Positions 8,517 through 18,053 of a stretch of DNA of 64,000 bases are shown here, piece by piece (position 1 is the stretch's first letter; each line of letters begins with the position of its first letter). The position numbers and the translations under genes are program-made. The stretch is from Kitasatospora gansuensis (GTDB taxonomy: Bacteria > Actinomycetota > Actinomycetes > Streptomycetales > Streptomycetaceae). The notes beneath the pieces are model-generated. The model made no database searches. It was given only the letters and a program-made list of their open reading frames with translations, and was not told the DNA's origin. The stretch spans positions 4,650,001-4,714,000 of the forward strand of contig NZ_JACHJR010000001.1 in the NCBI RefSeq assembly GCF_014203705.1, written 5' to 3'.

Positions 8517-10736
8517 GTGGACCAGCTTTCAGCGCACGATCCGAGGCGGATCGGGCCCTTCGAGGTGCTCGGGCGGCTCGGTGCGGGCGGGATGGGACTG
8601 GTCTACCTGGCGCGCTCCGCGTCCGGCCGACGGGTCGCGATCAAGACCGTCCGGGGGGAGCTGGCCGAGGACGAGCTGTTCCGGGTCCGGTTCGCCCGGG
8701 AGATCGCGGCGGCCAAGACGGTGGGCGGCTTCTACACCGCCGCCGTGGTGGACGCCGACGCGGACGCCCCGGTGCCGTGGCTGGCCACCGCGTACGTGCC
8801 CGCGCCCTCGCTGGAGGAGCTGATCGGCCACTGCGGGCCGCTCCCGGTGGACGCCGTCCGCTGGCTGATCGCGGGCATCGCCGAGGCCCTGCAGTCCATC
8901 CACGCGGCCGGGTTGGTGCACCGCGACCTCAAGCCGTCCAACGTCCTGGTGGTCGAGGACGGCCCCCGGGTGATCGACTTCGGGATCGCCGCCGGGGTCT
9001 CCAGCTCCCGGCTCACCATGACCAACGTCGCGGTCGGCACCCCCGCCTACATGTCGCCGGAGCAGGCCAAGGACAGCCGCAGCGTGACCGGCGCCAGCGA
9101 CGTCTACTCGCTCGGCTCGCTGCTGGTCTTCTGCGCCACCGGCCACGCCCCCTACCGGGGCGCCAACCCGGTGGAGACGGTCTTTCAGCTGCTCCGCGAC
9201 CAGGCCGACCTGTCCGGTCTGCCGGTCGAACTGGCCGACCTGGTCCACGCCTGCATGCGGCCCGCGGCCGAGAACCGGCCGACGCCCGCGCAGATCCAGG
9301 CCGAGCTGGCCCCGCACCTGTTCTCCCGGGACGACGCGGCCGGCGAGGCCGGGGACTGGCTGCCGCCCAACGCGCTGGACCTGATCGAGCGCAAGCGCAC
9401 CCGCCGGACCGTCGCCCCGCCCCCGCCGGTCCTGCCGCCGCCGGTGCCTCAGCAGGCGCCGGGCCCCGCCTCGGTGGTCACCGAGAAGATCGCCGAGCGC
9501 CGGGCCCCGGCCGCCGGAGAGATCCGGCTGGCGGGCGCCGCTGTGCCGATAGGGCCCGGGCCGCGGGCGGAGGCCGCCGTCGTGACCGGGGCCGCCGCAC
9601 CCGGCACGGACTGGGTCAGGCGGGCCGCCCCGGCCGCCCCGCCCGCGCCCCGCTGGCGGCCGTGGCGGTTCCGGATGTCCAACGACGTCTGGGGGACGCC
9701 CGTGGTCGCCGGAGGCACCCTGTTCGTCTCCAGCTTCGAGGTGCACGCCCTGGACATCGGCTCCGGGCAGCGCCGCTACAAGACCCGGGACGTGGCCTGG
9801 GCGCTGGCCGTGGACGCCGGACGGGTGCACGCCGCCGATGGCCCGCACCTCTACACCGTCGACGTGGCCGACGGCACCGAGCGCTGGCGCAACTCGCTGG
9901 ACGGCTGGATCTACTCGCTGGACGCCGCCGACGGCGTCCTCTGCTGCGGCATCAGGGGCGGTGGCGTACAGCTCCGTTCGGCCGCCAGCGGCGCCGAACT
10001 GTGGCGGGCCGACGACGCCCAGCAGGACTACGAGAACCCGCAGTCCGGGCCCGCGCTGGTGGCTGGTGCGGCGTACTACTACGGCGGGGGACGGCTGCGC
10101 TGCGTCGACCCGCGCGGCGGGCGGCTGCGGTGGGCCTTCCAGCTCGGCGAGGAGGTGCCGTCCCGGCCGGTCGAGCTGGGCGGGACGCTCTATCTGACCT
10201 CCGGTACCCGGGTCTACGCGCTGGACGCCGCGACCGGGGCCGAGCGGTGGCGGTTCGAGGCGGCCGTGGTGCTCTTCACCCCACCGGCGGTCGACGGCGG
10301 GGCGGTGTACGTCGCGGACTACCTCGGGACGGTGTACTCGCTGGACGCCGCGACCGGGCGCGACCGCTGGCGGGGCCGGACCGGCAGCCGGCAGGGGGCC
10401 GAGCCCGTGGTCGTCGCGGGCGGCACCGTCCTGGTCGGGGCCGGGGACACCCTGCACGCCTTCGACACCGGCTCCGGGCGGGAGCGCTGGCGCTACAGCG
10501 CGCGCGGCGAACTGGTCGGCTCCCCGGCCGTCGCGGACGGCCTGGTCCACCTCGGCAGCCGGGACCACTCGCTGCACACCCTCGACCTGACCACGGGTCA
10601 GCTCCGCTGGGAGCTCGGCACCAAGGGCGAGCTCACCGGCTCCCCGGTGGCGGTCGGCGGACGGGTCTTCGTCGGCAGCAAGGACCGCTGCGTCTACGCC
10701 CTCGACGCCTTCTACGGCACGGCCGTGCCCGGGTAG
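8517..10736 (+). CDS. Ser/Thr protein kinase with C-terminal PQQ-like beta-propeller
   Basis: A 739-residue Hanks-type kinase. The glycine loop is LGAGGMGLVY (21-30), the ATP lysine is K43 in VAIK, and HRDLKPSN and DFG (VIDFGIA) follow at about 136-157. A proline-rich linker leads to a C-terminal propeller with repeated blades ending in forms such as LDAATGAERWRFE, LDAATGRDRWRGR and FDTGSGRERWRYS. No transmembrane segment is visible, so it should be cytoplasmic or peripheral, like AfsK of Streptomyces, which has the same architecture and affects secondary metabolism. GTG 8517 follows GGGAGG. Whether the propeller binds PQQ or protein partners is unknown. Confidence 0.88.
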   Translation: MDQLSAHDPRRIGPFEVLGRLGAGGMGLVYLARSASGRRVAIKTVRGELAEDELFRVRFAREIAAAKTVGGFYTAAVVDADADAPVPWLATAYVPAPSLEELIGHCGPLPVDAVRWLIAGIAEALQSIHAAGLVHRDLKPSNVLVVEDGPRVIDFGIAAGVSSSRLTMTNVAVGTPAYMSPEQAKDSRSVTGASDVYSLGSLLVFCATGHAPYRGANPVETVFQLLRDQADLSGLPVELADLVHACMRPAAENRPTPAQIQAELAPHLFSRDDAAGEAGDWLPPNALDLIERKRTRRTVAPPPPVLPPPVPQQAPGPASVVTEKIAERRAPAAGEIRLAGAAVPIGPGPRAEAAVVTGAAAPGTDWVRRAAPAAPPAPRWRPWRFRMSNDVWGTPVVAGGTLFVSSFEVHALDIGSGQRRYKTRDVAWALAVDAGRVHAADGPHLYTVDVADGTERWRNSLDGWIYSLDAADGVLCCGIRGGGVQLRSAASGAELWRADDAQQDYENPQSGPALVAGAAYYYGGGRLRCVDPRGGRLRWAFQLGEEVPSRPVELGGTLYLTSGTRVYALDAATGAERWRFEAAVVLFTPPAVDGGAVYVADYLGTVYSLDAATGRDRWRGRTGSRQGAEPVVVAGGTVLVGAGDTLHAFDTGSGRERWRYSARGELVGSPAVADGLVHLGSRDHSLHTLDLTTGQLRWELGTKGELTGSPVAVGGRVFVGSKDRCVYALDAFYGTAVPG

Positions 10737-10739
10737 GCA

Positions 10740-10864
10740 CCACCAGGGGCTCGGGGAACTGCGACGCCGACCTCGGAAAAGGTGATCCATGCGTAGGTGG
10801 TCAGGCACTTTCGCAGTGATACCCGCCAGCCACGAACCGTCGCCGTTCCCCGAGCCCCCGGTGG
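10740..10864. repeat. Palindrome-bounded intergenic repeat, copy 1
   Basis: A 125-bp element after the kinase gene whose ends are near-perfect inverted repeats (GGGGCTCGGGGAAC and complement). Its interior (GACGCCGACCTC, GTCAGGCACTTT) matches a second copy at 41588-41703. It behaves like a small REP or MITE-type repeat and may act as a terminator between converging genes. Confidence 0.75.
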
Positions 10865-10885
10865 CTGATGCTCAGCGCGAGAAGC

Positions 10886-11848
<963 letters not shown>

Positions 11849-11992
11849 AGCGGAAATCCTATGCCGCGGGGGAGTGCGGCCCGTGGCGTGCGGCGGGCCG
11901 GGGGAGCTGACGGCGCGCCGGTTCCGTTGAAACGGACATTTCGGTGCAATGCTGCCCAATGCTGTCCGCGTACGGATCCGGAGGAAGCTCAG

Positions 11993-13105
11993 GTGCACCC
12001 CAAGAAGGAACCCACCCGCCCGATCCCGGCGGGGCCCCGCCCGACCGGTCCCCGCCTGCTGTTCTCCGGGGCGGCCCTGGTGCTGGCCGCCGCCCTGGTC
12101 ACCGGCTGCAGCAGCAGTGGCGGCTCCTCCTCTTCCTCGCCCGGTGCCTCCGGCAGTCCCTCCGCGCCGGCGCCGTCCAGTGGGAACCAGCTCCAGGACG
12201 ACTACCAGAAGGTGATCGCCAACGTGCTGCCCTCGGTGGTGCAGATCACCACCGCCACCGGTCTCGGCTCGGGCATCGTCTACGACACCAAGGGCAACAT
12301 CGTCACCAACGCCCACGTGGTCGGCAGCGCCAAGACCTTCACCGTCACGCTGGCCAACAGCAGCAAGGCCCTGGAGGCCACCCTGGTCGCCAGCTACCCC
12401 GAGTCCGACCTCGCGGTGGTCAAGCTGAACAGCCCGCCCAGCGGACTCAAGCCGGCCACCTTCGGTGACTCCGGCAAGGTCGAGGTCGGCCAGATCACGC
12501 TGGCCATGGGCAGCCCGCTCGGTCTCTCCTCCAGCGTCACCCAGGGCATCGTCTCGGCCACCGGCCGGACCGTCTCCGAGCCCAAGGGCGGCGACTCGCC
12601 GGGCGCCACCATCGGCAACATGGTGCAGACCTCGGCCGCGATCAACCCGGGCAACAGCGGTGGCGCGCTGGTCAACCTCTCCAGCCAGGTGATCGGCATC
12701 AACACCCTGGCCGCCACCGACCCGGACATGAACGGCAGCGCCGCCCCCGGCATCGGCTTCGCCATCCCGGCCGCCACCATCACCAACATCGCGGACCAGC
12801 TGATCAAGGACGGCAAGGTCGGCAACTCCGGCCGGGCCGCGCTCGGCATCTCCGCCCGTACCTACTTCAACGCCGACTTCCAGCCGTCCGGCGCGGTGGT
12901 CGTGTCGGTCACCGCGGGCGGCCCCGCCGCCAGTGCCGGGATCCAGCCCGGCGACGTGATCACCAAGGTCGGCGACACCACCGTCACCACCCTGAACGGC
13001 CTGACCACCGCCCTGGCCGCACTACAGCCCGGCGCCAAGGTCACCGTGACCTATCAGCGCGACGGCGCCACCAAGACGGCCGAGGTCACGCTCGGCAGTC
13101 TCTGA
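11993..13105 (+). CDS. S1C (HtrA/DegP-like) serine protease lipoprotein with PDZ domain
   Basis: A 370-residue exported protease. A hydrophobic signal segment ends in the lipobox LVTGC (lipidated C39), followed by a Ser/Gly linker. The trypsin-like triad is H108 (NAHVVG), D139 (ESDLAVV) and S222 (NPGNSGGAL). A single PDZ domain occupies about residues 280-370. Such enzymes handle misfolded extracellular proteins under envelope stress. GTG 11993 has GGAGGA 8 nt upstream. A very strong hairpin separates it from the converging sensor kinase. Confidence 0.9.
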   Translation: MHPKKEPTRPIPAGPRPTGPRLLFSGAALVLAAALVTGCSSSGGSSSSSPGASGSPSAPAPSSGNQLQDDYQKVIANVLPSVVQITTATGLGSGIVYDTKGNIVTNAHVVGSAKTFTVTLANSSKALEATLVASYPESDLAVVKLNSPPSGLKPATFGDSGKVEVGQITLAMGSPLGLSSSVTQGIVSATGRTVSEPKGGDSPGATIGNMVQTSAAINPGNSGGALVNLSSQVIGINTLAATDPDMNGSAAPGIGFAIPAATITNIADQLIKDGKVGNSGRAALGISARTYFNADFQPSGAVVVSVTAGGPAASAGIQPGDVITKVGDTTVTTLNGLTTALAALQPGAKVTVTYQRDGATKTAEVTLGSL

Positions 13106-13115
13106 ACCAGACCCC

Positions 13116-13185
13116 ACGACAGCCGGGCCCGGCAGGCCACCCACCGCGCAAGGGGGGTGCGGCCTGCCGGGCCCGGTGCTGTCGT
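13116..13185. terminator. Long hairpin between converging genes
   Basis: Arms at 13116-13138 and 13161-13185 pair over about 23 bp with one bulge (GGGCCCGGCAGGCC and complement). The site lies between the protease stop and the sensor-kinase stop and should terminate both transcripts. Confidence 0.85.
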
Positions 13186-13189
13186 ACCG

Positions 13190-14338
13190 TCAGCGCGACA
13201 CCCTGGTCCGCCAGGGGAGTTCGACGGTGACGGCGGTCGGGCCGCCGGCGGGGCTGTCGACCAGCAGCAGGCCGTCCACCGCGCCGATCCGTTCGGTCAG
13301 GCCGGCCAGGCCGCTGCCGGGGTAGGAGGCGGCGCCGCCCTTGCCGTCGTCCTTGACCAGGAGCATCAGGCGGTCGGCGGCCTGCCAGACCTCGACCGAG
13401 GCGGACCGGGCGCCGGCGTGCTTGGAGATGTTGGTGAGCAGCTCGCTGACGGTGAAGTAGGCGATGCCCTCCACCGCCGAGTCCGGCCGGCCCGGCAGGT
13501 CGACGTGGACGGTGACGCCCTCGGGGACGGTGCAGCGGGCGGCGATCGCGGAGAGGGCGGCGTCCAGCCCACGGTCCGTCAGGACCGCCGGGTGGATGCC
13601 CCGGGCCAGGTCGCGCAGCTCCTGCAGGGCGAGCTTCACCTCGCCGTGCGCGGCGCCGACCATCTCGGCGGCCGCCTCGGGGTCTTCGGTGAGCTTCTCC
13701 TTGGCCAGGCCGAGGTCCATCGCCAGCGCCACCAGCCGGGCCTGGGCGCCGTCGTGCAGATCGCGCTCGATCCGGCGCAGGTCGGCGGCGGCGGTGTCGA
13801 CCACCGCGCCCCGGTCGTCCTCCAGTTCGCGGACCCGCGCGGAGAGCGGGTTCGGGCTGAGCAGGCTGTCCACCAGGATCCGGTCCACGGCGGAGAGGAA
13901 GCGGGCCGCCCACGGCAGCAGGGGCCAGCCGACCAGGACCAGCACCACGGTGAGGGTGAAACTGATGATCCCCCAGGGCAGCAGCAGCACCGCGTAGAGC
14001 GCCGAGCGCCAGCCCAGCGCGTCCGTCAGGGCGGCCGAGACCCGGCCGGCGATACCCGGACGGGTGGCCCGGACCGGCGGTGCCTCGGTCATCTCCAGAT
14101 CCAGCGCCAGCGCGCAGCGCCGGCGGGCGAACTGGCCGAACAGGCGGCAGCCGGCCAGGCCCGCGGCCAGCAGCGGCAGACCGACCACCGTCACGGCGAG
14201 GGCGAGCCCGACGCTCAACAGCGTGACCGTGAAGGTGAATCCGGCCAGCCCGAGCGGCAGGTTGAGCAGTAGGTGCTGTACCTGGCGCCAGAGCTTCGCC
14301 CCGTAGAGCGGGGGACGGTCCGGGGTCTCCTTCATCAT
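13190..14338 (-). CDS. Sensor histidine kinase (HisKA_3, NarL/LuxR-partner type), orphan
   Basis: A 382-residue membrane kinase. Two pairs of hydrophobic segments form the N-terminal half, followed by a DHp helix with the phospho-accepting His in RRIERDLHDGAQARLVAL and an HATPase domain (SELLTNISKHAGA, DDGKGG, GSGLAGLTERI). ATG 14338 has GAGAGG about 10 nt upstream; two Met codons follow each other. No response regulator gene is adjacent on either side, so its partner is encoded elsewhere. It is divergent from nuoA, and about 225 bp separate the two starts. Confidence 0.87.
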   Translation of the reverse strand: MMKETPDRPPLYGAKLWRQVQHLLLNLPLGLAGFTFTVTLLSVGLALAVTVVGLPLLAAGLAGCRLFGQFARRRCALALDLEMTEAPPVRATRPGIAGRVSAALTDALGWRSALYAVLLLPWGIISFTLTVVLVLVGWPLLPWAARFLSAVDRILVDSLLSPNPLSARVRELEDDRGAVVDTAAADLRRIERDLHDGAQARLVALAMDLGLAKEKLTEDPEAAAEMVGAAHGEVKLALQELRDLARGIHPAVLTDRGLDAALSAIAARCTVPEGVTVHVDLPGRPDSAVEGIAYFTVSELLTNISKHAGARSASVEVWQAADRLMLLVKDDGKGGAASYPGSGLAGLTERIGAVDGLLLVDSPAGGPTAVTVELPWRTRVSR

Positions 14339-14562
14339 GCACCAAGCCTCTCGTAGAACCTCTGCGACCAGCATCGCGGTTCGGGACGGACCGGGACCAT
14401 GGGGGCAGTTGGCATTCAGGGGGTGGGGATATCCCCACCACGCGCCGTCTTGCGCGGCGTCTTACGGGTCGGGCAGGGGGTAAGGCGACGAGGGCGCTGC
14501 ACTTAGACTCACGCCTTGACGGTTTTGGCGTGTGGGATCAGTGGTGCACGGGAGGCGAACGC

Positions 14563-14970
14563 ATGGAGGGGCAGTTGGCCGCTGCCGACCCTGCCGTGGG
14601 TGGTGGCTACTTCGACGCGTACGCGGCGGTGGGCCTGCTCGCGGTCGTCGGCGTGGTGTTCATCGCGGTGTCCTTCACCGCCAACCGCCTGCTCCGGCCG
14701 GTGGTCGACTCGCCGGAGAAGCGGCTCGCCTACGAGTGCGGCGTGGACCCGGTCGGTGAGGGCTGGGCGCACACCCAGATCCGCTACTACGTCTACGCCT
14801 TCCTCTATGTGATCTTCGCGGTCGACGCGATCTACCTCTTCCCGTGGGCGACCGTGTTCGCCGCCGCCGGGTTCGGGGCGGCCACGCTGGTGGAGATGTT
14901 CGTCTTCATCGGCTTCCTCGCGGTCGGGCTGCTCTACGCCTGGAAGAAGGGCGTTCTGGAATGGACGTGA
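14563..14970 (+). CDS. nuoA: NADH-quinone oxidoreductase subunit A
   Basis: A 135-residue membrane subunit of complex I with three membrane helices. The conserved loop KRLAYECGVDPVGEGWAHTQ with its cysteine, next to the quinone channel in complex I, is present, followed by IRYYVYAFLYVIFAVDAIYLFPWA. ATG 14563 has GGAGG 8 nt upstream; an upstream GTG at 14530 has none. It is the first gene of a ten-gene operon and overlaps nuoB by 10 bp, so translation is coupled. Confidence 0.93.
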   Translation: MEGQLAAADPAVGGGYFDAYAAVGLLAVVGVVFIAVSFTANRLLRPVVDSPEKRLAYECGVDPVGEGWAHTQIRYYVYAFLYVIFAVDAIYLFPWATVFAAAGFGAATLVEMFVFIGFLAVGLLYAWKKGVLEWT

Positions 14971-15581
14971 CGCACTCGCACGGTGCCGGGGGCCCGATCC
15001 TGCTGGGCATCCCCGACCCGGCCACCCCCGGCGCGGTGGAGCCCGCCCGGCTCGGCCCGCTGGCCCGGCTGGCGCCGGACCCGGTCAAGGTGGTGCTCAA
15101 CTGGGGCCGCCGGTACAGCCTCTGGTGCTTCAACTTCGGGCTGGCCTGCTGCGCGATCGAGTTCATCGCCGCCTCGATGGCCAAGCACGACTTCATCCGG
15201 ATGGGTGTGATCCCGTTCGCGCCCGGCCCCCGGCAGGCCGACCTGATGATCGTCTCGGGCACCGTGACGGACAAGATGGCGCCCGCCGTGAAGCGGCTGT
15301 ACGAGCAGATGCCCGAGCCCAAGTACGTCATCTCGTTCGGCGCCTGCGCCAACTCCGGTGGCCCGTACTGGGATTCGTACTCCGTCACGAAGGGCGTCGA
15401 CCAGATCATCCCGGTCGACGTCTACGTGCCCGGCTGCCCGCCGCGCCCCGAGGCGCTGCTGCAGGGCATCCTCAAGCTGCAGGAGAAGATCGCGGCCGAG
15501 TCGCTGCCGCAGCGGTACGCGGCGCCCGCCGCCGCACTGCGCAGACCGCTGGTGGCCGGGCCGGAGGCAGAGCAGAAGTGA
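14961..15581 (+). CDS. nuoB: NADH-quinone oxidoreductase subunit B
   Basis: A 206-residue peripheral-arm subunit that holds the terminal 4Fe-4S cluster N2. The adjacent cysteine pair C63-C64 (LACCAIEF), a further cysteine in ACANSGGPY and one in PGCPPRPE are all present, so the cluster should assemble. The ATG lies inside the end of nuoA. The protein overlaps nuoC by a GTGA junction. In canonical complex I, N2 passes electrons to quinone at the NuoB/NuoD interface, and nuoD is missing here. Confidence 0.94.
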   Translation: MDVTHSHGAGGPILLGIPDPATPGAVEPARLGPLARLAPDPVKVVLNWGRRYSLWCFNFGLACCAIEFIAASMAKHDFIRMGVIPFAPGPRQADLMIVSGTVTDKMAPAVKRLYEQMPEPKYVISFGACANSGGPYWDSYSVTKGVDQIIPVDVYVPGCPPRPEALLQGILKLQEKIAAESLPQRYAAPAAALRRPLVAGPEAEQK

Positions 15582-16558
15582 CCGACCCGCAGACACCCGC
15601 CGACGCCACCCCCGCCGACGAGTTGATCACGGCCGCCGAGGCCGCCGTCGCCGCGATCGGTGACTGGGCCATCGCCACCGAGGCGTACCAGCTGCTCACC
15701 GTGGACGTGCCCGCCGAGCACTGGATCGAGGCGCTCACCGCCGCCCGGGACACCCTCGGCCTCAGCTACTTCGACTGGCTGAGCGCCGTCGACGAGCTGG
15801 CCGACGGCTTCTCGGTCGCCGCGCACCTGGCCGACGCGGGCGCAGGCCCCGTGCGCCACCTGCTGCTGCGCACCAAGGTGGCCAGGAACGCCGCCGCGCT
15901 GCCCACCGCCGTCGGCCTGTACGCCGGGGCCGGCTGGCACGAGCGGGAGACCGCCGAGATGTTCGGCATCGACTTCACCGGCCACCCGCACCTGATCACC
16001 CTGCTGCTGCCGGACGGCTTCGAGGGCCACCCGCTGCGCAAGGAGTTCGTGCTCGCGGCCCGGGTCGCCAAGGCCTGGCCCGGCGCCAAGGAGCCCGGCG
16101 AGAGCGAGGGCGACGGCCCGGCCCGCCGCAAGATGCAGCCGGCCGGTGTGCCCGACCCGAACGAGTGGGGTCCGCTCAAGGGCACCCTGCCGCCGATCGC
16201 CGAGCGCCCGGCCCGCGCCGCCCGTACGCCGCGTGCGGCTGCTGGTGCCGCCGCCGGTGCCGCCGCCGCTCCTGCGGCCGAGGGGGCGGAGGGCGCGCCC
16301 GCGCCCCGGCCGCGCCGGACCCGCAGCATCAGCGACGGCTCGGTCAGCCAGAGCGAATCCGCTCCGGCGCCCGAGCGCCCGCGCCCGGCGCGCACCCAGT
16401 CCACGGACGCCCCCTGGCACAACCCGGTCCCGGCCACCGCTGACGAACCGTCGGCTCCGGCCGCCCCGCCCGCTCCGCCGGTGAGTGGCGGCCCGGGCGC
16501 CCCGGCGGTACCGCCGACCGCCACCGAGCCCGAGCCGAAGGACGGAGACAGCGCATGA
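15578..16558 (+). CDS. nuoC: NADH-quinone oxidoreductase subunit C with long C-terminal tail
   Basis: A 326-residue protein. The first ~200 residues are a 30-kDa NuoC domain with the signature GWHERETAEMFGIDFTGHPHL and GFEGHPLRKEF. From about residue 205 it becomes a low-complexity Ala/Pro/Arg tail that is absent from standard NuoC and ends directly before nuoH. The tail occupies the operon position where nuoD normally lies but shows no NuoD-like sequence. GTG 15578 overlaps the nuoB stop by 4 bp and the tail's stop overlaps the nuoH start. Confidence 0.9.
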   Translation: MTDPQTPADATPADELITAAEAAVAAIGDWAIATEAYQLLTVDVPAEHWIEALTAARDTLGLSYFDWLSAVDELADGFSVAAHLADAGAGPVRHLLLRTKVARNAAALPTAVGLYAGAGWHERETAEMFGIDFTGHPHLITLLLPDGFEGHPLRKEFVLAARVAKAWPGAKEPGESEGDGPARRKMQPAGVPDPNEWGPLKGTLPPIAERPARAARTPRAAAGAAAGAAAAPAAEGAEGAPAPRPRRTRSISDGSVSQSESAPAPERPRPARTQSTDAPWHNPVPATADEPSAPAAPPAPPVSGGPGAPAVPPTATEPEPKDGDSA

Positions 16559-17514
16559 GCTTCCTCGAAATGCTGCTGCGCTGCGTCGCGGTGCTGGTGG
16601 TCTTCCTGGTGTTCCCGCTGGTGATCGGTCAGACCGAGCACAAGGTGATGGCGCACATGCAGGGCCGGCTCGGCCCGATGTACGCGGGCGGCTTCCACGG
16701 CTGGGCCCAACTGGTGGCCGACGGCGTGAAGTTCGTCCAGAAGGAGGACATCGTCCCGGCCGAGGCCGACCGCCGGGTCTTCCAGCTGGCGCCCGCCGTC
16801 GCGCTGCTGCCGTACCTGGTGGTGCTGCTGGCGATCCCGGTCGGGCCCGGCGGCTTCGTCGGGCAGGCGATCGACGCGGGGATCTTCTTCGTGCTCGCCG
16901 TGATGGGCATCGGGGTGCTCGGTTCGCTGATGGCGGGCTGGGCCTCGGCCAACAAGTTCTCGCTGCTCGGCGGTCTGCGCACGGCCGCCCAGCTGATGGC
17001 GTACGAGCTGCCGATGCTGCTGGCCGCCGCCTCGGTGGCGATGGCGGCCGGCACCCTCTCGCTGCCCGGCATCCTGGAGCAGTTCGAGTGGTGGTGGGTG
17101 CCGTGGCAGATCGTCGGCGCCTTCGTGTTCTTCGTGGCCGGCCTGGCCGAGCTGCAGCGCCCGCCGTTCGACATGCCGGTGGCCGACTCCGAGATCATCT
17201 TCGGCGCGTACACCGAGTACACCGGCATCCGGTTCGCGTTCTTCCTGCTCTCCGAGTACGCGGGCATCCTGGTGATCTCCGCGCTCACCACGGTGCTGTT
17301 CCTGGGCGGCTGGCACGGTCCGCTGCCGGACCAGCTCGGCTGGCTCTGGACGGTCCTGAAGACCTTCGCCCTCGCCCTGGTGGTGATCTGGCTCCGGGTC
17401 ACCTTCCCCCGCCTGCGCGAGGACCAGCTGATGCGGTTCGCCTGGACCACGCTGATCCCGCTCGCTCTGGCGCAGCTCGCGCTGACCGGCATCGTGAAGG
17501 TGGCGATCGCATGA
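16555..17514 (+). CDS. nuoH: NADH-quinone oxidoreductase subunit H
   Basis: A 319-residue, about eight-helix membrane subunit that forms the heel of complex I beside the quinone pocket. The diagnostic loops GPMYAGGFHGWAQLVADGVK, ELQRPPFDMPVADSE and AYTEYTGIRFAFFLLSEY are intact. It starts with an ATGA overlap on nuoC and overlaps nuoI by 4 bp. In a full complex I, NuoH contacts NuoD and NuoB; only NuoB is encoded in this operon. Confidence 0.94.
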   Translation: MSFLEMLLRCVAVLVVFLVFPLVIGQTEHKVMAHMQGRLGPMYAGGFHGWAQLVADGVKFVQKEDIVPAEADRRVFQLAPAVALLPYLVVLLAIPVGPGGFVGQAIDAGIFFVLAVMGIGVLGSLMAGWASANKFSLLGGLRTAAQLMAYELPMLLAAASVAMAAGTLSLPGILEQFEWWWVPWQIVGAFVFFVAGLAELQRPPFDMPVADSEIIFGAYTEYTGIRFAFFLLSEYAGILVISALTTVLFLGGWHGPLPDQLGWLWTVLKTFALALVVIWLRVTFPRLREDQLMRFAWTTLIPLALAQLALTGIVKVAIA

Positions 17515-18053
17515 AGCTCCCCGGCAGCGGCCTGGCCAAGGGCCTGGCCGTCACCCTCCGCACCATGACCAAGAAGACGGTCACCGCGCAGTACCCCGAG
17601 GTGCAGCCCGACCTCGCCCCGCGTACCCGGGGTGTGATCGCGCTGCTGGAGGAGAACTGCACGGTCTGCATGCTCTGCGCCCGGGAGTGCCCGGACTGGT
17701 GCATCTACATCGACTCCCACAAGGAGACGCTGCCCGCCGCCGACCCGAACGCCCGGGCCCGTACCCGCAACGTGCTGGACCGGTTCGCGATCGACTTCTC
17801 GCTCTGCATGTACTGCGGGATCTGCATCGAGGTCTGCCCGTTCGACGCGCTGTTCTGGTCCCCGGAGTTCGAGTACGCCGAGACCGACATCCTGGAGCTG
17901 ACCCACGAGCGGGACCGGCTCCGGGAGTGGATGTGGACGGTGCCCGCACCGCCCGCGCTCGACCCGGCGGCCGAGGAGCCCAAGGAGATCGCGATGGCCC
18001 GCAAGGCCGCCGACAAGGCGCACGCGGCCCTGCAGAAGGGTGACGAGTCGTGA
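17511..18053 (+). CDS. nuoI: NADH-quinone oxidoreductase subunit I (two 4Fe-4S)
   Basis: A 180-residue ferredoxin-like subunit. Two complete cluster motifs are visible: C50, C53, C56, C60 (CTVCMLCAREC) and C99, C102, C105, C109 (CMYCGICIEVC). These would carry electrons from an input module to NuoB. The N-terminal amphipathic region and charged Ala/Lys-rich C-terminus are typical of actinobacterial versions. It overlaps both neighbours by 4 bp. Confidence 0.94.
   Translation: MKLPGSGLAKGLAVTLRTMTKKTVTAQYPEVQPDLAPRTRGVIALLEENCTVCMLCARECPDWCIYIDSHKETLPAADPNARARTRNVLDRFAIDFSLCMYCGICIEVCPFDALFWSPEFEYAETDILELTHERDRLREWMWTVPAPPALDPAAEEPKEIAMARKAADKAHAALQKGDES

Noticed and set aside
11849..11992. 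Riboswitch or RNA element upstream of the HtrA-like gene
   Set aside because: I see no conserved riboswitch-like pattern or strong stem; only an ordinary promoter-sized gap.
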